Assembly: GCA_963840235.1 (NCBI GenBank)
Contig: CAWIYC010000001.1
Location: 124,001-188,000 of the forward strand
Direction of reading: 5' to 3'
Origin: JBBRHQ01 sp963840235
GTDB lineage: Bacteria; Actinomycetota; Thermoleophilia; Solirubrobacterales; 70-9
DNA: 64,000 nucleotides
Shown here piece by piece: positions 17,413-26,362 of this stretch. Each line of letters opens with the position of its first letter. The first letter of the stretch is position 1. A model generated the notes under the pieces. It was not told where the DNA came from and did no database searches. It saw only the letters and a program-made list of their open reading frames with translations. The translations under genes and the position numbers were made by a program.

Positions 17413-18594
17413 TCAGGAAGCCTCGAGCACGACCGCGAGGCCCTGGCCGACGCCGATGCAGATCGTCGCCAGACCCCAGCCGCCCCCACGGCGACGCAAC
17501 TCGTGGGCGAGGGTGCCGAGAATGCGAATGCCCGAGGCGCCGAGCGGGTGGCCGATGGCGATTGCCCCCCCGTTGGGGTTGAGCTTCTCCGGGTCGAGCT
17601 CGGGCCAGCCGGCGAGGCAGGCGAGCGACTGGCTGGCGAAGGCCTCATTCAGCTCCACCGCGACCAGGTCGTCCCAGCCGATGCCGGCGCGGTCGAGCGC
17701 TTCGGTGGCCGCCTGCACGGGTCCGATCCCAAAGACGTCGGGGTCGACGCCGGCGGCGGCGCGGGAGACGATCCGGGCAAGCGGCTCGCTTCCCGCCCTC
17801 TCCGCGGCGCGCTCGTCGCCGATCAGGATCGCGGCGGCGCCGTCGTTGAGCGGGGAGGCGTTGCCGGCGGTCACGGTCCCGCCTTCGCGGAAGACCGGCT
17901 GCAGCTCCGCCAGCGCCTCGATCGTCGTCTTGGGCCGGATGCTCTCGTCGCGCCCCAGCTCGATCCCGGGGACCTCGACGATTTGGTCCGCGTAGCGCCC
18001 CCCATCCCAGGCCGCGGCCGCCAGCCGGTGGCTGCGCAGTGCGAACTCGTCCTGGGCGGAGCGGGAGATCGAGTGCAGATCGGCGAGATGCTCAGCGCTT
18101 TCCCCGAGTGAGATCGTCCAGCGATCCGGCATCCGCGGGTTGATCATGCGCCAGCCGAGGGTCGTTGAGTGGAGCTCTTCGCCCCCCCTGGGAAACCCGC
18201 GCTCGGGCTTCAGCAGCACCCACGGCGCCCGGCTCATCGACTCGACCCCGCCGGCGACGATCAGCGACGCGTCGCCGGTCTCGATCGCGCGGCTGGCGCC
18301 AATCGCGGCCTCGAGCCCGGAGCCGCAGAGGCGGTTGACGGTGGCCCCGGGAACGCTGGTCGGCAGGCCCGCCAGCAGCACCGCCATGCGGGCGACGTTG
18401 CGGTTGTCCTCGCCGGCGCCGTTGGCATCGCCGTAGAGGACGTCGTCTATCTCGGCCGGGTCCAGACCGGGAGAGCGCTCCAGCAGCCCGCTCAGCGCAT
18501 AGGAAGCGAGGTCGTCGGGACGGATTGAGGCGAGGGCGCCGCCGTAGCGGCCGAACGGCGTCCGCACCGCGTCGAGGACGTAGGCGGCGCTCAC
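17413..18594 (-). CDS. acetyl-CoA acyltransferase (thiolase, 3-oxoadipyl-CoA thiolase-like)
   Basis: The 393-residue protein is a full-length degradative-type thiolase that cleaves 3-oxoacyl-CoA with CoA. The acyl-enzyme Cys90 lies in NRLCGSG, the second catalytic Cys in CIGVGQG near residue 380, and His in GHPLGASG near 350. The segment GEDNRNVARMAVLLAGLP resembles PcaF/PaaJ 3-oxoadipyl-CoA thiolases, but no other beta-ketoadipate gene is nearby, so the acyl substrate is open. Its GTG start overlaps the stop of the DUF2855 gene by four bases, so the two are coupled. Confidence 0.92.
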   Translation of the reverse strand: MSAAYVLDAVRTPFGRYGGALASIRPDDLASYALSGLLERSPGLDPAEIDDVLYGDANGAGEDNRNVARMAVLLAGLPTSVPGATVNRLCGSGLEAAIGASRAIETGDASLIVAGGVESMSRAPWVLLKPERGFPRGGEELHSTTLGWRMINPRMPDRWTISLGESAEHLADLHSISRSAQDEFALRSHRLAAAAWDGGRYADQIVEVPGIELGRDESIRPKTTIEALAELQPVFREGGTVTAGNASPLNDGAAAILIGDERAAERAGSEPLARIVSRAAAGVDPDVFGIGPVQAATEALDRAGIGWDDLVAVELNEAFASQSLACLAGWPELDPEKLNPNGGAIAIGHPLGASGIRILGTLAHELRRRGGGWGLATICIGVGQGLAVVLEAS

Positions 18595-19673
18595 CGCTCC
18601 GCCGGGGGGCGCATCGAGAGGACGTGGCCTGCGGCCGGGTCGATCCCGCCGCCGAGAAGCTCCAGGTAGGCACGCTCGACTGCCTCGGGCCCCTCGCCCC
18701 TGATCACCCGGAGCCAGCCGCGTGTCCAGTCGACGTATCGCAGCCAGGCCTCAGTCGTGCGCGACTCGAGGCCCTCCGCGCCCCAGTCCCGGGCCCGCTT
18801 GGCGACTCGGTCGGGGGCGAAGAAGAACTGGGGCGCCGGCCCCGGCAGCTCGCCCGGGTCGAGTCGGACGCTGTCGTGGTGGGTGGCGCCGACGACGGCG
18901 CTGTGGCGAAGCGACTCGCCGTAGTGACGATGGACCGAGGCGCGGGTCGCGGTGTCGCCGGCCAAGTCGACGTAGACCGCGACGCCCCGGGGCAGCGAGT
19001 CGATCTCGCCGTATGCCACCACCCGGTCGTAGGGCCCAAGGCCCTCTACGAAGCCGACGTTGGTGGCCGAGGTCAGGCCCACCACCTCGACCCCGTTGCG
19101 TTCGGCGAGCAGGAAAGCGGCGCTGAGCGCCGTCTTGCTCGAGGCGCTGGAGAGGAGCACGGAGGCGCCCTCGAGCAGACCCTCGTCATCGAGGAAATCG
19201 TCGATCAGGAATGAGGTCGTGAAAAGCGGCTTGAGCAGCATCTGCTCGGGCTCGCGGCCGGCATCGTAGGCGGGGTCGGAGTCGACCCGCAGGTAGCGGT
19301 TGTAGGCAGCCGGCAGGGCGCCGCGGTGGGGAGTTGCGTCGGTGAAGCCGCGCTCGTCGACGCGTTCGGGCGTGACGGCGAGCTCTGTCGAGGGCGGCAG
19401 AAAGCCGAACACCCGGGTGCCCTCGGCGAGTCCCTCGTCGGAGCTGGCGGTGACCTCTGCGAATCCCCAGACCGGAACCCGGCCCCATCCCTCCTCGGCC
19501 GTGAAGAAGTTCCAGTAGGACATCGCCTCACCGAAGACGGCGTAGGTGATGTTGTTCGAGGTCATCCCGAAGGAATCGACCGAGAGCACCGCCTGCCCGG
19601 GCCCCGGAACGGCCGCGGGACCCTCGACGATCCGGGTGCGGTCGAGCGCGTCGCGTTTGACGAGGAAATCCAC
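18591..19673 (-). CDS. DUF2855 family protein
   Basis: The 360-residue product matches the DUF2855 pattern I know: VDFLVKRDALDRTRIVEGP at the start, then SNNITYAVFGEAMSYWNFF and GRVPVWGFAEV, and the central LLSSASSKTALSAAFLLAER, which looks like a Rossmann-type nucleotide-binding turn of the medium-chain reductase kind. Its biochemical activity is not established. The GTG at 19673 is chosen because the conserved family N-terminus begins there; a longer open frame upstream is antisense to the next gene. It leads a two-gene operon with the thiolase, suggesting a role in acyl or polyester metabolism. Confidence 0.82.
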   Translation of the reverse strand: MDFLVKRDALDRTRIVEGPAAVPGPGQAVLSVDSFGMTSNNITYAVFGEAMSYWNFFTAEEGWGRVPVWGFAEVTASSDEGLAEGTRVFGFLPPSTELAVTPERVDERGFTDATPHRGALPAAYNRYLRVDSDPAYDAGREPEQMLLKPLFTTSFLIDDFLDDEGLLEGASVLLSSASSKTALSAAFLLAERNGVEVVGLTSATNVGFVEGLGPYDRVVAYGEIDSLPRGVAVYVDLAGDTATRASVHRHYGESLRHSAVVGATHHDSVRLDPGELPGPAPQFFFAPDRVAKRARDWGAEGLESRTTEAWLRYVDWTRGWLRVIRGEGPEAVERAYLELLGGGIDPAAGHVLSMRPPAER

Positions 19674-19729
19674 GGGCCGAGGATCGCAGAAAGTTGCGTC
19701 CTGACCCTGGGCCGTGGTTGACTTCGCGC

Positions 19730-20773
19730 ATGGGAGTATGGGGGCGCGTAGGACTGGCGGCGATCGTCGCCTGCCTGCTGGCGGCGACGGCGGCCTCGGC
19801 GGGGACGCCGGCCGATGACGCCTCGGCAGCGTCGGGCTCTGCGGCGGCCGAAGACGGGAGCGGGCGAGACAGGGCAAGACCGGACGTGGTCAGGGTGGGG
19901 GTGCTGATCAACGACATTCAGCAGCTCGACCTGGCATCTCACTCCTACAACGTCGACATGTACATGTGGTTCAAGTGGCGCAACCCCGAGCTCGACCCAT
20001 CGCGCTCGTTCGAGTTTCTCAACGCGTTCGAGCTCTGGGGCCACATCCTCACCTACTCGACCCCGAAACCGGAGCGGTTGCCGAACGGGACCTACTACCA
20101 GGTGCTCCGCAACCAGGGCAAGTTCAACACCAAGCTGCCACTGGAGCGCTATCCCTTCGACACCCAGCATCTGCTGGTGGACATCGAGGATGCGAATCTC
20201 GACTCGGGCAAGCTCGTGTTCGTGCCCGATCACCACCCGGTCGCACTCAGCGAGGACCTGACGATTCCGGGTTGGGACGTCGGCGAGCCAAAGCTGACCG
20301 TGATCAACAACCGCTACGCGACCAGTTTCGGCGACCCCCGGGCGGGACGCGCGAGCTACTCGCGGATCGTCGTCGACCTGCCGGTGACGCGGCCTGCCTT
20401 TACCTACGCGCTGAAGCTGCTGCTGCCGATGCTGTTGGTGGCGCTGACCGCAGCGCTCTCACTGGGCGTCCACCCGCGCTTCGTCGAGGGCAGAATCGGG
20501 ATCGGGATCACTGCGCTGCTGACCCTCGTCGCCCTGCAGCTCACCAACAACTCGAGCCTGCCCGACGTCAACTATCTGATCCTGCTCGACAAGCTCTACA
20601 TCGTCTCCTATGCGTTCGTTGTGCTGACCCTGGCGATCATCGTCAAGAACTCCTGGGTCGACGCGGAGGGCGACATCAGCGAGGCGGTGCGCGCCGACCG
20701 CCGCGGCCTCCGCTTCCTGACGGTCTCCTACTTCGCGATCACCGGGCTGATCATCGTCCTGACCCTGACCTGA
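19730..20773 (+). CDS. pentameric ligand-gated ion channel homologue (Cys-loop superfamily)
   Basis: The 347-residue protein has the architecture of bacterial channels such as GLIC and ELIC. A signal peptide (about 1-26) is followed by a beta-rich extracellular domain containing LERYPFDTQ, the Pro-Phe-Asp core of the Cys-loop (Pro142) without the flanking cysteines, as in other prokaryotic members. Four membrane segments follow: M1 about 225-245 with a central Pro, M2 about 256-278, M3 about 285-306 and M4 about 330-347. The M3-M4 loop is short. Ligand and ion selectivity cannot be inferred. It is divergent from the DUF2855 gene across 56 bases. Confidence 0.85.
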   Translation: MGVWGRVGLAAIVACLLAATAASAGTPADDASAASGSAAAEDGSGRDRARPDVVRVGVLINDIQQLDLASHSYNVDMYMWFKWRNPELDPSRSFEFLNAFELWGHILTYSTPKPERLPNGTYYQVLRNQGKFNTKLPLERYPFDTQHLLVDIEDANLDSGKLVFVPDHHPVALSEDLTIPGWDVGEPKLTVINNRYATSFGDPRAGRASYSRIVVDLPVTRPAFTYALKLLLPMLLVALTAALSLGVHPRFVEGRIGIGITALLTLVALQLTNNSSLPDVNYLILLDKLYIVSYAFVVLTLAIIVKNSWVDAEGDISEAVRADRRGLRFLTVSYFAITGLIIVLTLT

Positions 20774-20901
20774 GCGAGCGGGGCGATTGCCGGCGGACGC
20801 CCGGTCGAGGGGGCCTTGCGCAGCCGGTCTGCAGTCGCAGGAGCCCGCCACGGGACGTTGAAGGAGGACGATCGACCCAGACCCGCAGACCAGGGAGAAT
20901 C

Positions 20902-21339
20902 ATGAAGAAGATTGCCGCCGTCGCTCTTTCCTGCCTTGTTCTTGCCGCCCTCGCCGCCCCGGCCCCCGCCGGCGCCGTCAAGGTCGTGACCAGGAATGTC
21001 TTGCTGCAGACGACCAGCGGCTTCTCGACCGGCAGCTTTGCCGGCGGCACCATTTTCGGTGGCACAGGGGAGATGCGGCAGGGGGGCGCCGCCATCGGCA
21101 GCTTTTCGAGCGTCTGCATCGCGGCCTCGGCGGTTCGCGGCCAGTGCAATGTGACCCTGATCTGGAAGGGGCGCGGGCGGGTGCAGATCGCGGGCTCGAT
21201 CCGGGTCGACAGGGACCCCAACATCCTCTTGATCGTCGGCGGAACCGGCGAGTTCCGGGGCTTACGGGGAACAGCGGAGGTCGAGAGGGCATCCGTGGAC
21301 GGTTCCAGGCAGAGGGCACGGCTGCGATTCCTGCGATGA
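20902..21339 (+). CDS. secreted dirigent/allene-oxide-cyclase-barrel-like protein
   Basis: The 145-residue product has a clear signal peptide (MKKIAAVALSCLVLAALAAP, cleaved near AGA). The mature part contains GGTIFGGTGEM and IVGGTGEFRGLRGTAEVE, the GGTGxFxGxRG turn seen in dirigent and allene oxide cyclase-like eight-stranded barrels. That fold assignment is an inference from the motif; no catalytic function is implied. An AGGGAG ribosome site precedes the ATG. The 128 bases after the channel gene carry no other gene. Confidence 0.65.
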   Translation: MKKIAAVALSCLVLAALAAPAPAGAVKVVTRNVLLQTTSGFSTGSFAGGTIFGGTGEMRQGGAAIGSFSSVCIAASAVRGQCNVTLIWKGRGRVQIAGSIRVDRDPNILLIVGGTGEFRGLRGTAEVERASVDGSRQRARLRFLR

Positions 21340-21647
21340 GCGGCCCGCTCCGCCTTCTCGCTCTTCACTACGCCTACGTCCCCGACGTCCTCGAGCGCCG
21401 CGGGCCCCACCGCGAGGCGCATCTGGCCCTGGCCCGCCGCTGGAGCGAGGAGGGCAGGCTGGTGATCGCTGGCGCCCTCGGCGATCCGCCGCACGGGGCG
21501 ATCTTCGGGTTCGACTGCGACGAGGCCGCGGTCGGGGAGTTCGTGGCCGCCGACCCCTACGTCGGGGCGGGCCTTGTCAGCGAGCGCTCGATCGAGCCCT
21601 GGACGGTTGTCGCCCAACGTCCATCGCGCCCGCCCGGCGCCGCCTGA
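21336..21647 (+). CDS. YciI family protein
   Basis: The 103-residue protein matches the YCII domain, a small ferredoxin-like dimeric fold: HYAYVPDVLERRGPHREAH with the conserved His, then GRLVIAGALGDPP, then ADPYVGAGLV. Some YciI proteins act as small dehalogenase- or lyase-like enzymes, but most have no assigned role. Its ATG overlaps the stop of the secreted gene before it (ATGA), giving translational coupling. It is convergent with recQ. Confidence 0.85.
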   Translation: MSGPLRLLALHYAYVPDVLERRGPHREAHLALARRWSEEGRLVIAGALGDPPHGAIFGFDCDEAAVGEFVAADPYVGAGLVSERSIEPWTVVAQRPSRPPGAA

Positions 21648-21694
21648 GCCCCCGCCACCCGATCCGGCCGCCGAACGCAACGTGCCGCTGTATT

Positions 21695-23584
21695 TCAGGC
21701 CTGATGTGAAGCTCGGTCGGGCAGGGCCGGCTGGGTCGCCAGGCGCTGCCCGGCGACGATTCCGAGGACCGGGTCCGCGTACTTGCGGATGAAGCTCGGC
21801 CCGACCCCGCGGATCTCGCCCAGCTGGGCGGTCGTTGCGGGTCTCGCGGCCGCGATCGCCTCGAGGGTCCGGTCGTGGGCGACGGTGTAGGCGGGCTTGC
21901 CGGCGGCCGCCTCCATCCTCCACCCCCGCAGCGCCTCGAACAGGTCGTTGTCCGCCGGCCCCAGCTCGGGGGCGGGGTCGCTGCCCGACTTGCTCGAGCC
22001 CCGCTTGCGCCGGACGGTGATCGTCTCCGGGTCGGGCAGCCAGGATTGGGGGTCGCAGACGTCACAGCAACGGCCCTCGGCGCGGCCGGCGGCGTCGTCG
22101 CCGAAGTGATCGAGTAGCTGCCGTCGCCGGCAGGTGTCGGAGAAGCTGAAGGCGTCGACCGCGCGATAGGCACGCCAGCTCCGGTCCTGTGCCTCGCGGC
22201 AGGCGGCGGCGGTGCGACCGAGGTCGAGTTCGCCGCCGAGCTGGATCCGCAGCCGCCCGCCGCCGGCAGGCTCGATCGCCAGTGCGCCGGTGCGCTCGGC
22301 GACCGCCAGCGGGATCCGCTCCTCCTCGGAGCGGGGGTTCTCGGTCGTCAGCGCGCCATCTTCGTCGGCAGTGCGGCGCAGGCGATCGACGTAGGCGGCG
22401 ACCTCGGCCGGCTCGACGCTGCGCTGCTTGATGAAGCGGACGAGACGGCCGAGGTCGGAGCGCATCGCTAGCAGCACCGCCCGCGACGGCCTGCCGTCGC
22501 GCCCCGCGCGCCCCGCCTCTTGGTAGTAGGCCTCGACGCTGGTCGGGATCGCCCAGTGCCAGACCGAGCGCACGTTGGCCTTGTCGACCCCCATCCCGAA
22601 GGCGTTGGTGGCGGCGATCACGTCGGCGTCGCCCGTCATGAAGCGGTGCTGTGAAGAAGCGCGCTCATCGGGCGCCATCCCGGCGTGGTAGGGGACGCTC
22701 TGCAGGCCGGCACCCCTGAGGGCCTCCGATACGGCCTCGGTGTCGCGACGGGTGCCGCAGTAGACGATCGCCGGCCGGTTGGCTGGATCGGCGAGGCCGA
22801 TTTCGAGCAGCGTCTGCTTGCGCGCCTTCGACCCGGCGCCGTCGAGACGAACGATGTCGAACGACAGGTTCGGGCGGTCGAAGCCGGAACGGACCATCAA
22901 CGGGTCGCGGAGCTCCAGCCGCTCGACGACCTCAGCCGCGACCTCCTCGGTGGCGGTTGCTGTGCATGCCATGACCGCGGGGCGGCCGAGCCGCTCCAGC
23001 GCCTTCGGCAGCCGCAGGTAGTCTGGACGGAAGTCGTGTCCCCACTCTGAGAGGCAGTGGGCCTCGTCGACCGCCATCAGGTCGACGCGGCGGCTCGAAA
23101 CCGCGTCGAGGAAGGCGGGTGAGCCGAAGCGCTCGGGAGAGCAGTAGACGATCCGCGCCTGCCCGCCGCGAATCCGCGCCAGCGCCCCCCGTGCCTGCTC
23201 CTCGCCAAGCCCCGAGGCGATCATCACCGCCGGGTGCCCGCCGGCGATCAACCGCTTCCACTGGTCGGCCATCAGGGCGATCAACGGGCTGACGACGATC
23301 GTCAGGTCCTCGCCGGCGAGCCCGGGCAACTGGTAGCAGAGGCTCTTGCCGCCGCCCGTCGGCATCACGATCAGCGAGTCGCGCCCGGCCAGCCCGGCCT
23401 CCACCGCCAGGCGCTGCCCGGGGCGGAACTCGGAGTGGCCGAGGTGGGCGAGGAGCGCATCCGGGTCGAGAGGGCCGTCGTAGGGCCGCAGGGGTGCCTC
23501 GCCCCCGGACTCCTCGACCCCGGCCAGCCCACGCAGCGCCAGCTGCGCTTCGGCCTGGTTGGGGTCTAGCTCCGGTACGGGCAC
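21695..23584 (-). CDS. recQ: ATP-dependent DNA helicase RecQ
   Basis: This 629-residue superfamily 2 helicase unwinds DNA 3' to 5' in recombination and fork repair. Motif I is MPTGGGKSLCYQLP, motif II with the RecQ aromatic loop is DEAHCLSEWGHDFRPDY, and motif VI is QEAGRAGRDG. The RQC zinc site supplies cysteines in AACREA, DTCRRRQ and CCDVC. The C-terminus (from about 540) is an HRDC-like domain with LGEIRGVGPSFIRKY. It starts with GTG and has about 60 extra residues before the helicase core. Confidence 0.96.
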   Translation of the reverse strand: MPVPELDPNQAEAQLALRGLAGVEESGGEAPLRPYDGPLDPDALLAHLGHSEFRPGQRLAVEAGLAGRDSLIVMPTGGGKSLCYQLPGLAGEDLTIVVSPLIALMADQWKRLIAGGHPAVMIASGLGEEQARGALARIRGGQARIVYCSPERFGSPAFLDAVSSRRVDLMAVDEAHCLSEWGHDFRPDYLRLPKALERLGRPAVMACTATATEEVAAEVVERLELRDPLMVRSGFDRPNLSFDIVRLDGAGSKARKQTLLEIGLADPANRPAIVYCGTRRDTEAVSEALRGAGLQSVPYHAGMAPDERASSQHRFMTGDADVIAATNAFGMGVDKANVRSVWHWAIPTSVEAYYQEAGRAGRDGRPSRAVLLAMRSDLGRLVRFIKQRSVEPAEVAAYVDRLRRTADEDGALTTENPRSEEERIPLAVAERTGALAIEPAGGGRLRIQLGGELDLGRTAAACREAQDRSWRAYRAVDAFSFSDTCRRRQLLDHFGDDAAGRAEGRCCDVCDPQSWLPDPETITVRRKRGSSKSGSDPAPELGPADNDLFEALRGWRMEAAAGKPAYTVAHDRTLEAIAAARPATTAQLGEIRGVGPSFIRKYADPVLGIVAGQRLATQPALPDRASHQA

Positions 23585-23624
23585 CTGGCGAGCCTAGGGG
23601 ATGGGCCCGATGTGCTCTCCCCCT

Positions 23625-23630
23625 TAGGAT
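23625..23630 (+). promoter_or_regulatory. -10 box (TAGGAT) for a probably leaderless transcript
   Basis: TAGGAT ends seven bases before the GTG start of the ureohydrolase gene, so the predicted transcription start coincides with the start codon. There is no ribosome site in the seven bases TGCGGCC. The same hexamer at the same distance occurs at the right end of the window (63972). Confidence 0.55.
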
Positions 23631-23637
23631 TGCGGCC

Positions 23638-24597
23638 GTGATCGACCCGCTCGAGCGCTGGCGCACCCATGGGGAGAAGCCCGACTACGCGGGGCTGCTC
23701 AGCTTCAGCGGAATGCCCTACACGGAGGATCCGGCCGAGCTGGCCGGGGCCGACGTCGTCATCGTCGGAGCTCCCACCGACGACCTTGTCTCAGACCGCC
23801 CGGGAGCGCGCTTCGGCCCCAGGGCGATCCGCGCGGCCAGCTGCCCGCCTGGCCCGCACCTCGAGGCCAAGGTCGACGGCTTCGCCGAGCTGCGGGTCGT
23901 CGACTACGGCGACGCCCCGGTGCTGCCCGCGGACCCCGCCCGCACCCACGAGGCGATCGAGGCGACGGTTGGGGAGGCCCTGGATGCAGGGGCGATCCCG
24001 ATCGTCCTCGGCGGCGATCACGGCATCGCCGAGCCAGACATCCGGGCCTGCTCTGCCCGCCACGGGCCGCTCGGGCTGATCCACTTCGACACCCACACCG
24101 ACACCGGCGAGGAGGTCTTCGGCGTCGAGGTGTCCCACGGTACGCCGATGTACAGGCTGATCGAGCAGGGCCACGTCGACCCGGGCCGCTACGTCCAGGT
24201 CGGCCTCCGGGGCTACTGGCCGGGGGAGAAGGAGTTCGGCTGGCAGGCCGAGCGCGGCGTCACCAGCTTCTTCATGCACGACGTCCGCGACCTCGGCATC
24301 TCCGAGGTGACCGACCTGGCGATCGCCGCGGTGGGTGGGGGCCCGGTCTTCCTCTCGATCGACATCGACGTGCTCGATCCGGCCTACGCGCCCGGCACCG
24401 GCACCCCGGAGCCGGGGGGCATGACCAGCGCCGACCTGCTCTGGGCGGCGCGCCGGATCGCCGCCGGTACGGACCTGATCGGTGCCGACGTGGTCGAGGT
24501 GATCCCGACCGCGGTCGGATCGGCCGACATCACCGCCCTCGCCGCCGAGCGGATCGTGCGCGAGATCGTCACCGGCATCGCCGCCGGCCGCAGGTAG
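23638..24597 (+). CDS. ureohydrolase (agmatinase/arginase family)
   Basis: The 319-residue protein is a binuclear manganese hydrolase that releases urea from guanidino compounds. Metal motifs are GGDHG near residue 123, HFDTHTD near 150 and SIDIDVLDPAYAPG near 240; the last includes the agmatinase-type PGTGTPEPGG loop. The substrate could be agmatine, guanidinobutyrate or guanidinopropionate; the sequence alone does not decide. The start is GTG, with a leaderless-type promoter. It is convergent with the acyl-CoA dehydrogenase gene at 24627. Confidence 0.92.
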   Translation: MIDPLERWRTHGEKPDYAGLLSFSGMPYTEDPAELAGADVVIVGAPTDDLVSDRPGARFGPRAIRAASCPPGPHLEAKVDGFAELRVVDYGDAPVLPADPARTHEAIEATVGEALDAGAIPIVLGGDHGIAEPDIRACSARHGPLGLIHFDTHTDTGEEVFGVEVSHGTPMYRLIEQGHVDPGRYVQVGLRGYWPGEKEFGWQAERGVTSFFMHDVRDLGISEVTDLAIAAVGGGPVFLSIDIDVLDPAYAPGTGTPEPGGMTSADLLWAARRIAAGTDLIGADVVEVIPTAVGSADITALAAERIVREIVTGIAAGRR

Positions 24598-24626
24598 CCC
24601 CCCTCGGCGCAGGCGGGTGAGTGACT

Positions 24627-25829
24627 TCAGTGGATCGTCGCCTCGACTCCCCGGCGCTCGAGCGCCCGGGCGATGATCAGCCGCTGGATCTCCGAGGTGC
24701 CTTCCCAGATCCGGTCGACCCGCAGCTCGCGCCAGAAGCGCTCTGCCACGTTGGTGCGGATGTAGCCGCGACCGCCGAAGATCTGCACGGCGCGATCGGC
24801 GGCGCGGCAGGCGGCTTCGCTGACGAACAGCTTCGCCATCGAGGCCTTGGCGTGGACGATCTTCCCGGGCGCGCCGGCGTCGGTCAGCTGCGCCACCTGG
24901 GCGGTCAGCAGGCGTCCGGCGGCGGCGTCGGCGGCTGAGTCGGCGAGCGGGAAGGAGACCCCCTGGTAGTCCATGATCCGCTGCCCGCCCTGCTCGCGGT
25001 GGAGCGCCCAGGCGGTGGTCTCGTCGATCAGTCGCCACATCGCCCCGAGGGCGTGGGTGGCGATCCCCAACCTCTCCTCGGTGAACCACATCCGCTGCAG
25101 GTCGTCGCCGGCACCGAGGCCGCCGATGACGGCGTCCTCGGGGACCTCGACCCCGCTGAAGCGGACGGTCGGGTGCCCGTGGGGGTAGTTGTGGGTGAAG
25201 GGGGGGTCGTCGACGAACTCGACGCCGTCGGCGCCGGGCTCGACCAGGAACAGGGTCGGAAGCTTCTCGGTGCCCTCGATCGCGTTGGCCATGACGATCA
25301 TCACCAGGGCCGCATCGGCCGAGGTCACGAACCACTTCTCACCATCGATCACCCAGCCTCCCTCGCTGCGGGTCGCCGTGGTCGCGATCGTCGAGGGATC
25401 CGAGCCGGCGTGCTCCTCGGTCACCGCGTAGGCGGTGTCGCCTTCGCCGCGCAGCGCCGCCCGCAGGTAGCGCTCGATCTGTTCCGGGGTGCCCATCTCG
25501 AGCACGTTGTAGGCCTGCGGCACGTACCAGTGCAGGCCGTTGGTGCAGCGGCCGAACTGCTCGCCGACGAGGAAGCTCTCGAAAGTGGTCCAGCCCTGGC
25601 CGCCGTTGGCGACGCTGTGGCGGCCGCCGTTGAGGCGGGCCTCGATCGCAGCCTCCCTGATCTCCTCGATCTCCCCGGCGGGAAGGCGGCCCCCGTTTCG
25701 CTCCGACATCTCCTCCCGGGGGATCAGCACCTCTTCGGTGAAGCTGCGGGCGCGCTGCTGCAGGTCCTCCTGCTCCGGCGTCAGCTCGAGGCCGACTCCT
25801 CTGACGGTCGCGGTCGCGGTCGCGGTCAT
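24627..25829 (-). CDS. acyl-CoA dehydrogenase
   Basis: The 400-residue flavoenzyme oxidises acyl-CoA to the 2-enoyl thioester. The FAD/substrate motif YAVTEEHAGSDPS is near residue 143, the FAD contact WVIDGEKWFVTSA near 175, and QIFGGRGY plus RIWEGTSEIQR near the end, where Glu of WEGT is in the usual catalytic-base position. It is clearly related to the dehydrogenase at 35976 in the same locus. Its ATG overlaps the stop of the upstream small gene (ATGA). I infer a role in the adjacent amine/acyl catabolic pathway. Confidence 0.93.
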   Translation of the reverse strand: MTATATATVRGVGLELTPEQEDLQQRARSFTEEVLIPREEMSERNGGRLPAGEIEEIREAAIEARLNGGRHSVANGGQGWTTFESFLVGEQFGRCTNGLHWYVPQAYNVLEMGTPEQIERYLRAALRGEGDTAYAVTEEHAGSDPSTIATTATRSEGGWVIDGEKWFVTSADAALVMIVMANAIEGTEKLPTLFLVEPGADGVEFVDDPPFTHNYPHGHPTVRFSGVEVPEDAVIGGLGAGDDLQRMWFTEERLGIATHALGAMWRLIDETTAWALHREQGGQRIMDYQGVSFPLADSAADAAAGRLLTAQVAQLTDAGAPGKIVHAKASMAKLFVSEAACRAADRAVQIFGGRGYIRTNVAERFWRELRVDRIWEGTSEIQRLIIARALERRGVEATIH

Positions 25830-26266
25830 GGTCCTCCGTTCTGGTTGGCCTTCTCGGTCTCCTCGGTGACGGCGATCGCGCGCTCGAGGGCGATCCGCTC
25901 GGACTCGGTCCGCTCAGCGGCGTCCCCGGGGAGGCCGAGCAGGAGCCGGTGATGGTTTGCGAGCACCTCCAGCGCCGCGGCCCGCTGGTCCGCGCTGAGC
26001 CCGACCTCGGGCGAGTCGAGCAGCAGCCGAACGGCCTCGCTGAGGTAGGTGAGCCAGTCGCGCTCGCGCCCCCGGAGGACGATCTCCTCGACGGCCGAGC
26101 GCTCCCGCTCCAGCGCCTCGCCGAGGTCGCGGGGGTCGTCGGCCCGGATCGCGGCCAGCGTTCCCGGAAGCTCCCGCTCAGGCTCCGGCGTCAGCGAGAG
26201 CCAGCTGTTCTCGGCATCGCGGTGTCCCCGCCGCCATGGCGGGGAAAATGGTCTTGCGCTCCCCAT
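25826..26266 (-). CDS. hypothetical helical protein
   Basis: The 146-residue product is acidic and almost wholly helical, with no signal peptide or membrane segment. It is the first gene of a two-gene operon with an acyl-CoA dehydrogenase, overlapping it by four bases. I recognise no family. The box TAACAT lies six bases upstream of the ATG, consistent with a leaderless mRNA. A palindromic operator-like site at 26282 would overlap the -35 region, so the operon is probably controlled with the divergent Rieske gene. Confidence 0.6.
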   Translation of the reverse strand: MGSARPFSPPWRRGHRDAENSWLSLTPEPERELPGTLAAIRADDPRDLGEALERERSAVEEIVLRGRERDWLTYLSEAVRLLLDSPEVGLSADQRAAALEVLANHHRLLLGLPGDAAERTESERIALERAIAVTEETEKANQNGGP

Positions 26267-26272
26267 GGACGT

Positions 26273-26278
26273 ATGTTA
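26273..26278 (-). promoter_or_regulatory. -10 box (TAACAT) for the acyl-CoA dehydrogenase operon
   Basis: On the minus strand TAACAT stands six bases before the ATG at 26266. CTGACT, a possible -35 box, lies 16 bases further upstream and falls inside the operator-like site 26282-26300. This is a typical leaderless arrangement. Confidence 0.5.
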
Positions 26279-26281
26279 GCG

Positions 26282-26300
26282 TGACTGATTACAAAGTCAG
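26282..26300. promoter_or_regulatory. operator-like site 1 of a near-identical pair
   Basis: TGACTGATTACAAAGTCAG has inverted ends (TGACT and AGTCA) and matches the site at 26363-26381 at 16 of 19 positions. It covers the predicted -35 region of the leftward operon. The TetR-type regulator encoded at 27582 is the obvious candidate to bind it, by inference from position only. Confidence 0.6.
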
Positions 26301-26362
26301 CCGTGGCTGGTTTTGTGGCTGGAGGAGAGACGCGAGCGAGTCGCGTTCCGGTCTACTTTGTA

